Part shown: positions 1 through 8,499 of the stretch, in pieces
Layout: each line of letters opens with the position of its first letter
How positions within the stretch are numbered: position 1 is the first letter of the stretch
DNA from: an uncultured Eubacteriales bacterium
GTDB lineage: Bacteria > Bacillota > Clostridia > Monoglobales > Monoglobaceae
DNA: 64,000 bases
Assembly: GCA_900545865.1 (NCBI GenBank)
Contig: URAN01000008.1
Span: 9,447-73,446, forward strand
Direction: 5' to 3'
Notes under the pieces: generated by a model
What the model was told of the DNA's origin: nothing
Database searches by the model: none
What the model saw: only the letters and a program-made list of their open reading frames with translations
Program-made: the position numbers and the translations under genes

Positions 1-210
1 ACGGACACTTTGGACATCAACGTTGAAATGACGGAAAAACTTTTTGCCGATGATGTCAAGTCGATTGAAAAAATCGAAAAGAAGATTGTTTCGGATTTGC
101 GCAGTGTTCTCGGAATAGGAGCAAAGGTTCACCTTGTGAACCCGAAAACCATCGCCAGAAGCGAGGGCAAAGCAAAGCGTGTTATAGATAACAGAAACCT
201 GCACGATTAA
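1..210 (+). CDS. Phenylacetate-CoA ligase, C-terminal end (partial)
   Basis: The reading frame is open from the window edge to a TAA at 208-210, so only the last 69 residues are present. The tail ends in a motif close to SEGKAKRVIDNR, which is typical of the C-terminal lid of AMP-forming phenylacetate-CoA ligases (PaaK family). These enzymes activate aryl or indole acetates with ATP and CoA. In Clostridia a PaaK-like gene is commonly followed by a small tandem-ACT protein, and that is exactly what follows here 14 bases later. The family assignment is solid; the substrate cannot be read from this fragment. Confidence 0.8.
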   Translation, partial: TDTLDINVEMTEKLFADDVKSIEKIEKKIVSDLRSVLGIGAKVHLVNPKTIARSEGKAKRVIDNRNLHD

Positions 211-224
211 AGGAGGAGATTATA

Positions 225-653
225 ATGGTAAAACAGCTTTCGGTATTTATAGAGAATAAGCCGGGAAGGCTTATGGAAGTCCTTCAGGCTTTGGCGGAAA
301 AAAATATTGATATAAAGGCTCTGTCGCTTGCGGACACAACCGAGTTCGGAATAATCCGTATGGTTGTGAGCAATGCCGAGGCGGCAAAAGAAGCGTTAAA
401 CGAAAACGGCGTTATCGTTCGTATCTGTAATGTTCTTGCGGTGGCGGTAAATGATGAGCCGGGTGCGCTTATGAAAACTTTTGCGGTGCTCAGCGATAAT
501 AAAATTTCGGTTGAATATATGTATGCATTCGGCGAAAAATTAAAAAATTCATCGGTTATTGCCATTCGAACCGACAACCCCGAACTTGCGGAGGAAAAAC
601 TCTCCGACGGCGGCGTAACGGTTCTGGAACACGATGATATTGCCGAAATGTAG
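225..653 (+). CDS. Tandem ACT-domain protein
   Basis: This 142-residue protein consists of two consecutive ACT domains (about 1-68 and 69-142). ACT domains are small beta-alpha-beta folds that usually bind amino acids and regulate a partner. The start is ATG 225, 8 bases after a strong AGGAGG (211-216). It is probably cotranscribed with the upstream phenylacetate-CoA ligase, matching a common clostridial arrangement in which the ACT protein is thought to be a sensor or accessory for aryl-acid or branched-chain metabolism. No enzyme domain is attached, and the ligand is not predictable from the sequence. No clear terminator follows before the spo0A promoter region. Confidence 0.8.
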   Translation: MVKQLSVFIENKPGRLMEVLQALAEKNIDIKALSLADTTEFGIIRMVVSNAEAAKEALNENGVIVRICNVLAVAVNDEPGALMKTFAVLSDNKISVEYMYAFGEKLKNSSVIAIRTDNPELAEEKLSDGGVTVLEHDDIAEM

Positions 654-1012
654 CCTGAAATGGTGAAACAAGGGGATAAAATTATACCGAGATTAGCGGA
701 ATGTTGTCAGCCAATTTTCTGTAGAATAAAGTCGGTATATATCGAAACTGACGGAAATATTACAAATTTGTTGCAATTTTGTGAAAATTTGGTAAAATAA
801 AGTGGTAGAAAATGGAAATTTTCTTAGAAAAACCTATTGACAAAATTTGTAAATATGGTGTATAATAACGTCAGTGTTAAACAAGCGATTGCAAAGTTAA
901 AAATGTTCAAGGGTTGTTGCTGTTTTAAAATAAACAAACATTTAATTAAAGATATTTTTAATTTTACAGTTGAAAAAAATTTTTACTAAATATCATAGGG
1001 AGAAAAAATGGA
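654..1012 (+). promoter_or_regulatory. spo0A upstream region with sigma-A promoter
   Basis: This 359-base gap has no convincing gene. It contains TTGACA (837-842) and TATAAT (861-866) with an 18-base spacer, a good vegetative promoter giving a leader of about 140 bases before the spo0A start. I did not find a clear 0A box or a sigma-H element. The absence of spoIVB immediately upstream is unusual, because spoIVB-spo0A is a common clostridial gene order. Confidence 0.6.
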
Positions 1013-1843
1013 ATGAAGAATTCAAACTTTAACAACTCAAAAATCGGCGGCATTAAAAAGTATAAGGTGATTGTTGCGGATGACGATCCCATATTTGCTG
1101 ATGCAATCGGGCGGGCAATCAGACAAAACAACGATTTCGAACTGTTGGCAACATTGGCAGACGGCAGAGAGGTCCTCGATATGATAAGATTATCGACTCC
1201 CGACGCGGTAATTATGAATGTGAATATGCCGAACGTTGACGGAATCGGGGTTTTAGAGAGAGTAAACCCGAATGAGAATCAGAATGCACCGATATTTGTG
1301 GTTGTGTCATCGATGAAGGGAGACAAAATTGCGGCAAATTGTGTTAATAAGGGCGCATCGTATTATATGCAAAAACCGTTAGATCCCGAGTGTCTTGTGG
1401 AAAGGCTAAGAATGTTTTTGGATGACGAAGACGAGCAGAACGAAGCGGACAGCGGTATGAATCTTACAACGGTTAAGAAAAGAACGGCACCCGATGTCGA
1501 AATGATGGTTACGAACATAATTCACGAAATAGGAATCCCGGCACATATCAAGGGCTATCAGTATTTGAGGCACGCGATTATGATGGTTATCGATGACTTG
1601 GATATAATTAATTCAATAACGAAAGAATTATATCCGACAGTGGCAAAGGACTTTAATACCACCCCGAGCAGAGTTGAGCGAGCAATTCGCCATGCGATTG
1701 AAGTTGCTTGGGACAGAGGTGATACAGAGGTTTTAAATTCATTCTTTGGTTACACAATCGCAAATTCAAAAGGGAAACCGACCAATTCTGAGTTTATCGC
1801 GATGATTGCCGACAGACTCAGGTTGGAGATGAAGAGTGCATGA
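1013..1843 (+). CDS. spo0A: Spo0A-family response regulator with Asn at the phosphoacceptor site
   Basis: This 276-residue protein has a receiver domain (about 17-140) and a Spo0A C-terminal DNA-binding domain (about 160-276). The latter contains IIHEIG, PAHIKGYQYLR and the recognition helix SRVERAIRHAIEVAW, which are diagnostic of Spo0A. Start ATG 1013 lies 10 bases after AGGGAG (997-1002); the ATG at 1008 runs into an immediate TGA. The acidic pocket D23-D24-D25 and the conserved Lys of QKP are present. The phosphoacceptor, Asp56 in the Bacillus subtilis protein (VLDIIMP), aligns with Asn69 (VIMNVNMP, codon AAT). The protein therefore should not be phosphorylated in the usual way, and may be constitutively active, inactive or controlled by other means. 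It is transcribed alone and ends at a strong terminator. Confidence 0.93.
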   Translation: MKNSNFNNSKIGGIKKYKVIVADDDPIFADAIGRAIRQNNDFELLATLADGREVLDMIRLSTPDAVIMNVNMPNVDGIGVLERVNPNENQNAPIFVVVSSMKGDKIAANCVNKGASYYMQKPLDPECLVERLRMFLDDEDEQNEADSGMNLTTVKKRTAPDVEMMVTNIIHEIGIPAHIKGYQYLRHAIMMVIDDLDIINSITKELYPTVAKDFNTTPSRVERAIRHAIEVAWDRGDTEVLNSFFGYTIANSKGKPTNSEFIAMIADRLRLEMKSA

Positions 1844-1899
1844 TGAATGTACAGAATAAAGACGAAAAAAGGTCTATGATATTTGAGTGAAAGTAATAT

Positions 1900-1935
1900 A
1901 AAACGCAGCATTTCATTTTCGAAATGCTGCGTTTT
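1900..1935. terminator. Terminator after spo0A
   Basis: A perfect 15-bp stem (1900-1914 with 1921-1935, six-base loop) is flanked by A and T runs, so it can work in both directions. Confidence 0.85.
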
Positions 1936-1940
1936 ATTAT

Positions 1941-2509
1941 ACGGTAAATTTAAGTTAGAGAGCTAATTTATTTTGCAATTGAAAAGTTATTGGGGTTGAG
2001 ACCGTCAACCTGTATTTTTACGGGGTTGCCTGACTTTGCCCTCGGCTTTTTCCTGTCCTCTTGTCTTTTCGGCACGCGGATTTTAAAGCAAGTCCGCCGC
2101 CGTGCCACAGAAAAAACCTTATGATTCATATTTGAATCGATTTTTGTCCCGTCGGTTTGATACCTGTGGATAAAGCCGAACCTTTGTTTTGTTTTTTGAC
2201 ACATAAGTATATAGTCATAAAAACGTCAAAATGTTACAGCTTTTTATAAAAAAATTTAAAAAGAAATTTTTTACATTAAAATTATACTACATTGTTTTTA
2301 AAATGTCAATTGCATTCGTTCAAATATTGTATATTTTGACAAATTCGGCTATATGCACAAACATAATCCTTTTATTAATATGAAAAAAGACAAAAGTTTT
2401 ATTGAAAATATGCCGTTTCTGTGATATAATAATCTTTAATATATGCCGTAATTCGGCAATTACTTAATCAGAATTAAAATCAAAATGTATCGGAACGGAG
2501 AAATACACA
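1941..2509 (+). other. Intergenic region before the methionine operon
   Basis: This AT-rich gap lies between the spo0A terminator and metF. A weak 78-codon minus-strand frame (1968-2204) has no ribosome binding site and no recognised similarity. A promoter with TTGAAA (2402-2407) and TATAAT (2425-2430), 17-base spacer, precedes metF. A small hairpin (2444-2458, stem TGCCG/CGGCA) sits in the leader. I looked for an S-box (SAM riboswitch) and a T-box and saw neither. Confidence 0.55.
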
Positions 2510-3391
2510 ATGAAACTTATCGATGTACTGTGTTCGGATGAACTTTCGCTGTCGTTTGAGGTCTTTCCGCCAAAGACCGACACCGCTTTTGAAAGCGTAA
2601 AGGGTGCGGCGGAGGAAATTGCGCGGCTGAAACCGTCTTTTATAAGCGTTACCTATGGCGCGGGCGGCGGAACGAGCAAGTTCACGCTTGATATTGCAAA
2701 GGATATAAAAGAGAGCTGCGGCGTGCCGTCATTGGCGCATTTGACCTGTGTTTCGTCAACGCGCGATACGGTACATAATATGATAGAAAAAATCCGTGCC
2801 GCCGGGATTCAAAACGTTATGGCTCTGCGCGGTGACCTGACCGATGAGCTTAAAGAGAGCGACCGCAGCAATTGGGATTATCGTCACGCGGTTGACCTCG
2901 TGCGCGAGCTTAAAGACAGCGGTGCGGATTTTTGTATCGGCGGCGCGTGTTATCCCGAGGTTCACCCCGAAAGCGTGAATCAAAAAGAGGATATAAAGTA
3001 TCTTAAAGAAAAGGTTGACGCCGGGTGCGACTTTCTTACTACACAGATGTTTTTTGATAACAATTTGTTATATAACTTTTTATATAAAATACGCGAGGCA
3101 GGGATATGTGTTCCCGTGGTTGCCGGAATTATGCCGATTACGAACGCGAATCAGGTCAAGCGCGCAATTGAGCTTTCGGGGTCATTTATGCCCCAGAGGT
3201 TCAAGAGCCTTGTCGATAAATTCGGCAATGACCCCGACGCGATGATGCAAGCCGGGATTGCGTATGCAACCGACCAGATAATCGACCTTTATGCAAACAA
3301 CGTCACAAACGTTCACGTTTATTCGATGAACAAGCCGTATGTTGCCAAACATATTTATGAGAACCTTTCACATATTATAGGAAAGAAGTGA
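2510..3391 (+). CDS. metF: Methylenetetrahydrofolate reductase
   Basis: This 293-residue TIM-barrel enzyme reduces 5,10-methylene-THF to 5-methyl-THF, the methyl donor for methionine synthase or the methyl branch of one-carbon metabolism. SFEVFPPKT near residue 16, SVTYGAGG near 46, HLTC near 77 and ALRGD near 104 are the conserved MetF signatures, and the length is typical. It is the first gene of a cluster with the MetH reactivation protein and MetH, which supports the methionine role. No metV-like zinc partner is visible nearby. It ends in TGA six bases before the next start, consistent with an operon. Confidence 0.92.
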   Translation: MKLIDVLCSDELSLSFEVFPPKTDTAFESVKGAAEEIARLKPSFISVTYGAGGGTSKFTLDIAKDIKESCGVPSLAHLTCVSSTRDTVHNMIEKIRAAGIQNVMALRGDLTDELKESDRSNWDYRHAVDLVRELKDSGADFCIGGACYPEVHPESVNQKEDIKYLKEKVDAGCDFLTTQMFFDNNLLYNFLYKIREAGICVPVVAGIMPITNANQVKRAIELSGSFMPQRFKSLVDKFGNDPDAMMQAGIAYATDQIIDLYANNVTNVHVYSMNKPYVAKHIYENLSHIIGKK

Positions 3392-3397
3392 TGTGAC

Positions 3398-4105
3398 GTG
3401 GTATACACAAGGGTCTATGAACCGCCGCCGTTTGACATCGGCGAGATACGCCGCTATTCGGGGATGCCCAAAACGGCTGAAAATGCCAACATTGACGGAC
3501 TTATAAAAGATTGTATCGGCGAGGTGTCGGACAAGCTTATATATAAAGTATGTTTGCGCGAGTTCGCGATAAGCTTTGACGGCGATATAATCGACCTCGG
3601 TTTTATAAAGACGGCGAGCCGAGGGCTTAAAAAGAATCTTGACGGATGCTGTGGTATAATACTTTTTGCGGCAACGGTCGGCATCGGGATTGACAGGCTT
3701 ATCGCCAAGTATGGCGTTACTTCACCCGGTCGGGCGGTCATATTTCAGGCGATAGGCGCGGAACGCACCGAGGCTTTATGTGACGCGTTCTGTGACGATA
3801 TGGCGCGTGAAAAGGCGCGGTCGGGGCTTACTTTGCATAATCGGTTCAGCGCCGGTTACGGCGACTTTCCGATTTCGGCACAGCGCGAGATTTTCGCTGC
3901 GCTTGACTGCCCGAGAAAGATAGGCTTGACTCTGAATGAGAGTATGCTGATGTCGCCGTCAAAGTCGGTGACGGCAATAATCGGGGTTTCGCCCGAGGAT
4001 TCGGATAACGATTCAAAAATGAATATAAAAGAACACAAGTGCGAAAACTGTCAAAAGACGGATTGCGCATTCAGACAGAGCGCCGACGAAAACCGCGGCG
4101 TATAA
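3398..4105 (+). CDS. Stand-alone methionine synthase activation-domain protein
   Basis: This 235-residue protein corresponds to the C-terminal reactivation domain of MetH, which binds S-adenosylmethionine during reductive methylation of oxidised cob(II)alamin. Signatures include RFSAGYGDFP near residue 148, the segment MSPSKSVTAIIG and a C-terminal Cys cluster (KCENCQKTDCAFR). GTG at 3398 is chosen as start because it follows a purine-rich GGAAAG by about 13 bases and gives the complete N-terminus. It lies directly upstream of a MetH lacking this domain, so methionine synthase is split over two polypeptides, as in several Clostridia. Confidence 0.87.
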   Translation: MVYTRVYEPPPFDIGEIRRYSGMPKTAENANIDGLIKDCIGEVSDKLIYKVCLREFAISFDGDIIDLGFIKTASRGLKKNLDGCCGIILFAATVGIGIDRLIAKYGVTSPGRAVIFQAIGAERTEALCDAFCDDMAREKARSGLTLHNRFSAGYGDFPISAQREIFAALDCPRKIGLTLNESMLMSPSKSVTAIIGVSPEDSDNDSKMNIKEHKCENCQKTDCAFRQSADENRGV

Positions 4106-4125
4106 ATTATACAGGGGTGATAGCC

Positions 4126-6528
4126 ATGCGGCAGATTAATATTTTGGATTATATGAAAGATAACATACTTTATCTTGACGGCGGTTTCGGAACAATGCTG
4201 CACGGTGAGGGTATAAAACCGGGCGAGCTGCCCGAGGACTGGAACGTTTCGCATCCCGAGGTAATTCAAAAAATACACACGGCGTATTTTGATGCCGGCA
4301 GTAATGTAATAAACACCAATACATTCGGCGCAAACAGCCTTAAATTCAGCCGCGAGCGGCTCAGAGAGGTTGTGTCCGCGGCGTTCGATAACGCCAATGC
4401 GGCAAGAGCGGCATCGGTCGGCAAACAGCCGAAGTATATTGCGCTTGACATCGGACCGACAGGGCGGCTGCTTAAACCCTATGGCGATTTTGATTTTGAG
4501 GACGCGGTTGAATGCTTTGCCGAGACGGTTCGGCTCGGCGTTGAGTTCGGTGCGGAGCTTATTTTTATAGAGACGATGAATGACAGCTATGAAACAAAGG
4601 CGGCTCTGCTTGCGGCGAAAGAAAACAGCGGCTTGCCGGTGTTTGTTTCGAATGCCTACGGCGAGGACGGAAAGCTTATGACGGGCGCGTCGCCCCAAGC
4701 AATGGCGGCACTTGCGGAGGGCATGGGTGCGGATGCAATCGGCGCGAACTGTTCGGTCGGACCGAAACAGCTCGGCGGCGTAATGGATGCGCTTTTGTCG
4801 GTCGCGTCCATTCCCGTCCTGATGAAGCCGAACGCAGGCTTGCCCAAAAGTGTGGACGGAAAGACCGTGTATGATGTCGGTGCGGACGAGTTCGCCGATG
4901 AGGTACAAAAACAGGTTAAAAACGGCGTGAGAATTGTCGGCGGATGTTGTGGCACAACGCCGCAGTTCATCGGGGCGGTCGTTGACAAGACGGCTAACCT
5001 GAAACCAAAGCCCGTTGACAAAAAAGATATAACCGTGATTTCGTCATACACGCATACGGTTGAGTTCGGAAAGCGCCCGATTTTAATAGGCGAGAGAATC
5101 AACCCAACGGGAAAAAAGCGATTTAAACAGGCTCTTAAAGAAAATGATATAGGCTATATTTTGCGTGAGGGAATCGCCCAGCAAGAGCGCGGCGTTCACG
5201 TTCTCGATGTAAATGTCGGCTTGCCGGAGATAGATGAGGTTGAAATGCTCAAAACCGCGGTATGTGAGATACAGGCGATTATTGACCTGCCCTTGCAAAT
5301 CGATACTGCCGATGCGGACGCAATGGCGGCGGCTTTGCGGCGGTATAACGGAAAGGCAATGATTAACTCGGTCAACGGCAACGAAAAGAGTATGAGAGCA
5401 GTTTTCCCGCTTGTGAAAAAATACGGCGGCGTTGTTGTCGCGCTGACTCTGGATGAGGACGGTATTCCAAAGACCGCCGAGGGCAGACTTGAAATTGCGA
5501 AGCGAATTTTAAAGGTGGCGGAGGAATATGGAATCGACCGCCGCGAATTTGTGTTTGACACTCTTGCAATGACGGTGAGTGCCGAGCCGACCGCGGCAAT
5601 GACCTCCGTTGCGGCTTTGAGACTGATAAAAGAGAAACTCGGGTGCAATACTTCGCTTGGTATATCAAACGTGTCGTTCGGACTTCCGTCAAGAGACGCG
5701 CTGAACAGCGGATTTTATCTGTCCGCGCTCGAAAACGGACTTTCGGCGGCGATTATGAATCCGTATTCGGAGGATATGATGAAAGCCTATCACGCATATC
5801 TCGCCTTGCACGCGCTGGATGAGAATTGTGAGGAGTATATAAAGTTTATGACAAGCGTCGGCGAGCCGCAAAAAAAGGCGGCGGTCAGCGAGGGTGATTC
5901 CAAGACCGAGCTTCAAAACGCGGTATCGTCGGGTTTGAAAGACCGTGCGGCAGAGCTTACCGCCGAGCTTTTAAAGACGGATGAACCACTTGAAATCGTG
6001 AACGGGTGTATTATTCCCGCCCTCGATAAGGTGGGTAAGGGCTTTGAAGAAAAGCGTGTGTACCTGCCGCAGCTTTTGATGAGCGCCGAGGCGGCATCAG
6101 AGGCGTTTGAGATTATAAAAGGCAGAATGCTTTCGGATAAATCGAATACAGGCGTAAAATGCAAGTTTGTGATTGCGACCGTTCACGGCGACATTCACGA
6201 TATAGGCAAGAATATAGTCAAGCTCTTGCTCGAAAACTATGGGTTTGACGTTCTCGATTTGGGTAAGGACGTGCCGCCGCAAACCGTTGTCGATGCGGTT
6301 GTGCAAAATCATGCACCGCTTGCAGGGTTGAGCGTGCTTATGACGACCACCGTCCCGGCAATGGAACAGACGATAAAGCTGCTGCGCGATGCCGCGCCGT
6401 GGTGCAAAATCGTTGTCGGCGGAGCGGTCTTGACACAAGATTATGCCGACAGCATCGGTGCGGATAAATATGCAAAAGACGCGATGGAAACGGTTCGGTA
6501 TGCAGAGGATATAAATTCCGCTCTTTAG
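4126..6528 (+). CDS. metH: Cobalamin-dependent methionine synthase lacking the activation domain
   Basis: This 800-residue protein transfers the methyl group of 5-methyl-THF to homocysteine through cobalamin. The N-terminal homocysteine-binding barrel carries the zinc ligands Cys209, Cys274 and Cys275. The pterin-binding barrel begins near GERINPTG (about 322). The C-terminal B12 domain contains D689-x-H691-x-x-G694, with His691 the expected axial cobalt ligand. The start is ATG 4126, preceded by AGGGGTGA (4113-4120), rather than an in-frame GTG 29 codons earlier that lies inside the previous gene. The SAM-binding reactivation domain is absent and is supplied by the upstream gene. Confidence 0.93.
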   Translation: MRQINILDYMKDNILYLDGGFGTMLHGEGIKPGELPEDWNVSHPEVIQKIHTAYFDAGSNVINTNTFGANSLKFSRERLREVVSAAFDNANAARAASVGKQPKYIALDIGPTGRLLKPYGDFDFEDAVECFAETVRLGVEFGAELIFIETMNDSYETKAALLAAKENSGLPVFVSNAYGEDGKLMTGASPQAMAALAEGMGADAIGANCSVGPKQLGGVMDALLSVASIPVLMKPNAGLPKSVDGKTVYDVGADEFADEVQKQVKNGVRIVGGCCGTTPQFIGAVVDKTANLKPKPVDKKDITVISSYTHTVEFGKRPILIGERINPTGKKRFKQALKENDIGYILREGIAQQERGVHVLDVNVGLPEIDEVEMLKTAVCEIQAIIDLPLQIDTADADAMAAALRRYNGKAMINSVNGNEKSMRAVFPLVKKYGGVVVALTLDEDGIPKTAEGRLEIAKRILKVAEEYGIDRREFVFDTLAMTVSAEPTAAMTSVAALRLIKEKLGCNTSLGISNVSFGLPSRDALNSGFYLSALENGLSAAIMNPYSEDMMKAYHAYLALHALDENCEEYIKFMTSVGEPQKKAAVSEGDSKTELQNAVSSGLKDRAAELTAELLKTDEPLEIVNGCIIPALDKVGKGFEEKRVYLPQLLMSAEAASEAFEIIKGRMLSDKSNTGVKCKFVIATVHGDIHDIGKNIVKLLLENYGFDVLDLGKDVPPQTVVDAVVQNHAPLAGLSVLMTTTVPAMEQTIKLLRDAAPWCKIVVGGAVLTQDYADSIGADKYAKDAMETVRYAEDINSAL

Positions 6529-6543
6529 AAATTCGGACAAAAT

Positions 6544-6981
6544 ATGGCAAAACGGTTCGATTATGAGGATTGCAAGGTAAAAATCCCGATGTTCCGGCAG
6601 GAACATTTTAAGTCGGGCAAGGGCAAGTATGTTTGCGGAAAGTTCGGTGTGAATATTGACGCGCAAATGGGCGGCAAGGATTTTGAATATCTTATTGCCG
6701 ATGATTGTGACCCGAACGCCGAGATTCCGCAGGGATTTGAAAAACGCACGATTCTCGCGTTTGAGTGGGCGATGTTCTCGTGTGACGGCCCTATGCCAAA
6801 GGCGTTGCAGGATGTCAATTTAAAGATATTCTCCGAATGGCTTCCGGCGATTAGAGAGTATGAGTTTGCCGCGGGCTATTGCATAGAGGTGTATGACGAC
6901 CCGACAAAGTACCCGAACGGAACTTTAGATGAGAATTATCACAGCGAGATTTGGATTCCCGTTAAAAAGATTGAGAAATAA
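6544..6981 (+). CDS. GyrI-like small-molecule-binding domain protein
   Basis: This 145-residue protein resembles the effector-binding (GyrI/SOUL-like) domain found at the C-terminus of AraC regulators such as Rob, with the typical tail in which a conserved acidic residue sits in EIWIPVKK. No DNA-binding domain is attached, so it is a free-standing binding domain. It starts 15 bases after metH and probably belongs to the same transcript, ending at the terminator at 6988-7029. A role in metabolite sensing, detoxification or cyclopropanoid hydrolysis is known for related proteins, but none can be assigned here. Confidence 0.7.
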   Translation: MAKRFDYEDCKVKIPMFRQEHFKSGKGKYVCGKFGVNIDAQMGGKDFEYLIADDCDPNAEIPQGFEKRTILAFEWAMFSCDGPMPKALQDVNLKIFSEWLPAIREYEFAAGYCIEVYDDPTKYPNGTLDENYHSEIWIPVKKIEK

Positions 6982-6987
6982 TTTTAT

Positions 6988-7029
6988 AAAACAAATACGG
7001 CTTGCCGAGGGTCAAACCGTATTTGTTTT
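6988..7029 (+). terminator. Terminator of the methionine operon
   Basis: A 13-bp stem (AAAACAAATACGG pairing with CCGTATTTGTTTT) around a 16-base loop ends in T-rich sequence. Confidence 0.75.
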
Positions 7030-7079
7030 ATGCGGAAATAAGTTTTTTGTAAAAATTTCAAAATTTTTTCAAAAAAGTA

Positions 7080-7128
7080 TTGACATTTTTGAAATGTGGT
7101 GTTATAATACCTATAAATCAGATAGGTA
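7080..7128 (+). promoter_or_regulatory. cysK promoter with overlapping palindromic operator
   Basis: TTGACA (7080-7085) and TATAAT (7103-7108) are separated by 17 bases, a consensus promoter. A 7-bp inverted repeat TACCTAT-N7-ATAGGTA (7108-7128) covers the end of the -10 box and the expected transcription start. This position suits a repressor of cysteine synthesis; an Rrf2/CymR-type protein is a reasonable guess, but none is encoded nearby. Confidence 0.6.
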
Positions 7129-7158
7129 ATATGTATTTTGAAAACCGAGGTGCTATTT

Positions 7159-7203
7159 ATGACAATAGGTGAGCTTATTAATCTTAAAGACGGACGATGT
7201 TGA
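7159..7203 (+). CDS. Possible 14-codon leader peptide upstream of cysK
   Basis: A short frame encoding MTIGELINLKDGRC starts at ATG 7159 after GAGGTG and ends with a cysteine codon directly before TGA. It lies between the cysK promoter and the cysK start. A cysteine-responsive leader is possible, but a single Cys codon is weak evidence and the frame could equally be the stub of a lost gene. Confidence 0.3.
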   Translation: MTIGELINLKDGRC

Positions 7204-7283
7204 CGATTCGGATTTATAACAAAACACGATGATTAAAAACTATATTAAAATTTATGCTGCAAGGCGGATAAGGAGAATTAATT

Positions 7284-8213
7284 ATGAAAGTATATGAAAA
7301 AATTACGGATTTAATCGGCGGAACACCGCTTTTGAAATTGACAAACTATCAAAAAGAAAAGGAACTCGGTGCGGACATCTTGGCAAAGCTCGAGTATCTT
7401 AACCCTGCCGGAAGCGTAAAAGACAGGATTGCGTATGCGATGATTACCGATGCCGAAGAAAAAGGCTTGTTAAAGCCCGGTGCGGTCATTATCGAACCGA
7501 CAAGCGGAAACACGGGCATAGGCCTTGCGGCGGTTGCGGCGGCAAAGGGATATAAAATTATTCTGACAATGCCCGAAACAATGAGTGTTGAACGCAGAAA
7601 CCTTTTAAAAGCATACGGCGCAGAGCTTGTTCTGACCGATGGAGCAAAGGGTATGAAGGGTGCAATCGCAAAAGCGCAAGAACTTGCGGATTCAACCCCG
7701 GGCGGCTTTATCCCGGGTCAGTTCGTGAACCCGGCAAACCCCGAAACCCACAAAAAGACAACAGGCCCCGAGATATGGGAGGATACGGACGGCAAGGTTG
7801 ACATATTTGTTGCCGGTGTTGGTACGGGCGGAACCGTTTCGGGCGTTGGCGAATACTTAAAGTCGAAGAACCCGGACGTAAAGGTTGTTGCCGTTGAACC
7901 GGCAGGTTCGCCCGTGCTTTCAAAGGGTACGGCAGGACCGCATAAGATTCAGGGAATCGGAGCGGGATTTGTTCCCGATACGCTCGATACCGATGTTTAT
8001 GATGAGATAATAGCGGTTGAAAACGAGGACGCGTTCGAAACAGGCAGAACCCTTGCAAGAAAAGAGGGCTTGCTTGTGGGAATTTCATCGGGCGCGGCGG
8101 TATTTGCGGCAACAGAGCTTGCCAAACGCCCTGAGAATAAGGGCAAGGTTATAGTTGCCCTCTTGCCCGACACAGGTGACAGATACCTCTCAACACCGAT
8201 GTTTGCGGATTAA
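7284..8213 (+). CDS. cysK: Cysteine synthase A (O-acetylserine sulfhydrylase)
   Basis: This 309-residue PLP enzyme makes cysteine from O-acetylserine and sulfide. The PLP lysine is Lys46 in GSVKDR. The substrate loop TSGNTG (near 74) and the phosphate-binding GTGGT segment (near 180) are intact, and the length is normal. Start ATG 7284 follows AAGGAG. It is a single-gene unit between its own promoter and a strong terminator (8228-8271). No cysE is visible in the window. Confidence 0.95.
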   Translation: MKVYEKITDLIGGTPLLKLTNYQKEKELGADILAKLEYLNPAGSVKDRIAYAMITDAEEKGLLKPGAVIIEPTSGNTGIGLAAVAAAKGYKIILTMPETMSVERRNLLKAYGAELVLTDGAKGMKGAIAKAQELADSTPGGFIPGQFVNPANPETHKKTTGPEIWEDTDGKVDIFVAGVGTGGTVSGVGEYLKSKNPDVKVVAVEPAGSPVLSKGTAGPHKIQGIGAGFVPDTLDTDVYDEIIAVENEDAFETGRTLARKEGLLVGISSGAAVFAATELAKRPENKGKVIVALLPDTGDRYLSTPMFAD

Positions 8214-8227
8214 TCAAGAATAAAACG

Positions 8228-8271
8228 AAAAACCCGATACACAGGATATAACGCCTGTGTATCGGGTTTTT
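8228..8271 (+). terminator. Terminator of cysK
   Basis: An 18-bp perfect stem (8228-8245 with 8254-8271) with an 8-base loop and a T run. Short frames crossing it on either strand are not considered genes. Confidence 0.88.
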
Positions 8272-8499
8272 GATTTAAAAACAAACAAAAAATTTTCTCG
8301 GACGGCAATTTCAAAAAATCTGCCGCCGCCCGAACATCCGCATAAATCATTGACGAATTTGAAACAATGTGATATAATTATACTTGAATATATGTATATA
8401 AATACATTTTTGATTTTGAAAAAATATTTGATATTGATTTTAAGATAGAAATTAATAAGGCTGCGGAGGGTTGTTAAAGCGGCGGATAAGGAGATTTTT

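Noticed and set aside
1968..2204. A 78-codon minus-strand frame downstream of spo0A
   Set aside because: No ribosome binding site, no recognisable motif and a basic, biased composition; treated as chance.
2205..2509. SAM (S-box) riboswitch or T-box before metF
   Set aside because: No S-box core sequence or T-box motif is visible; only a promoter and a small hairpin.
4051..4908. Long minus-strand frames opposite metH
   Set aside because: Shadow frames of a high-GC-codon gene; no family resemblance.
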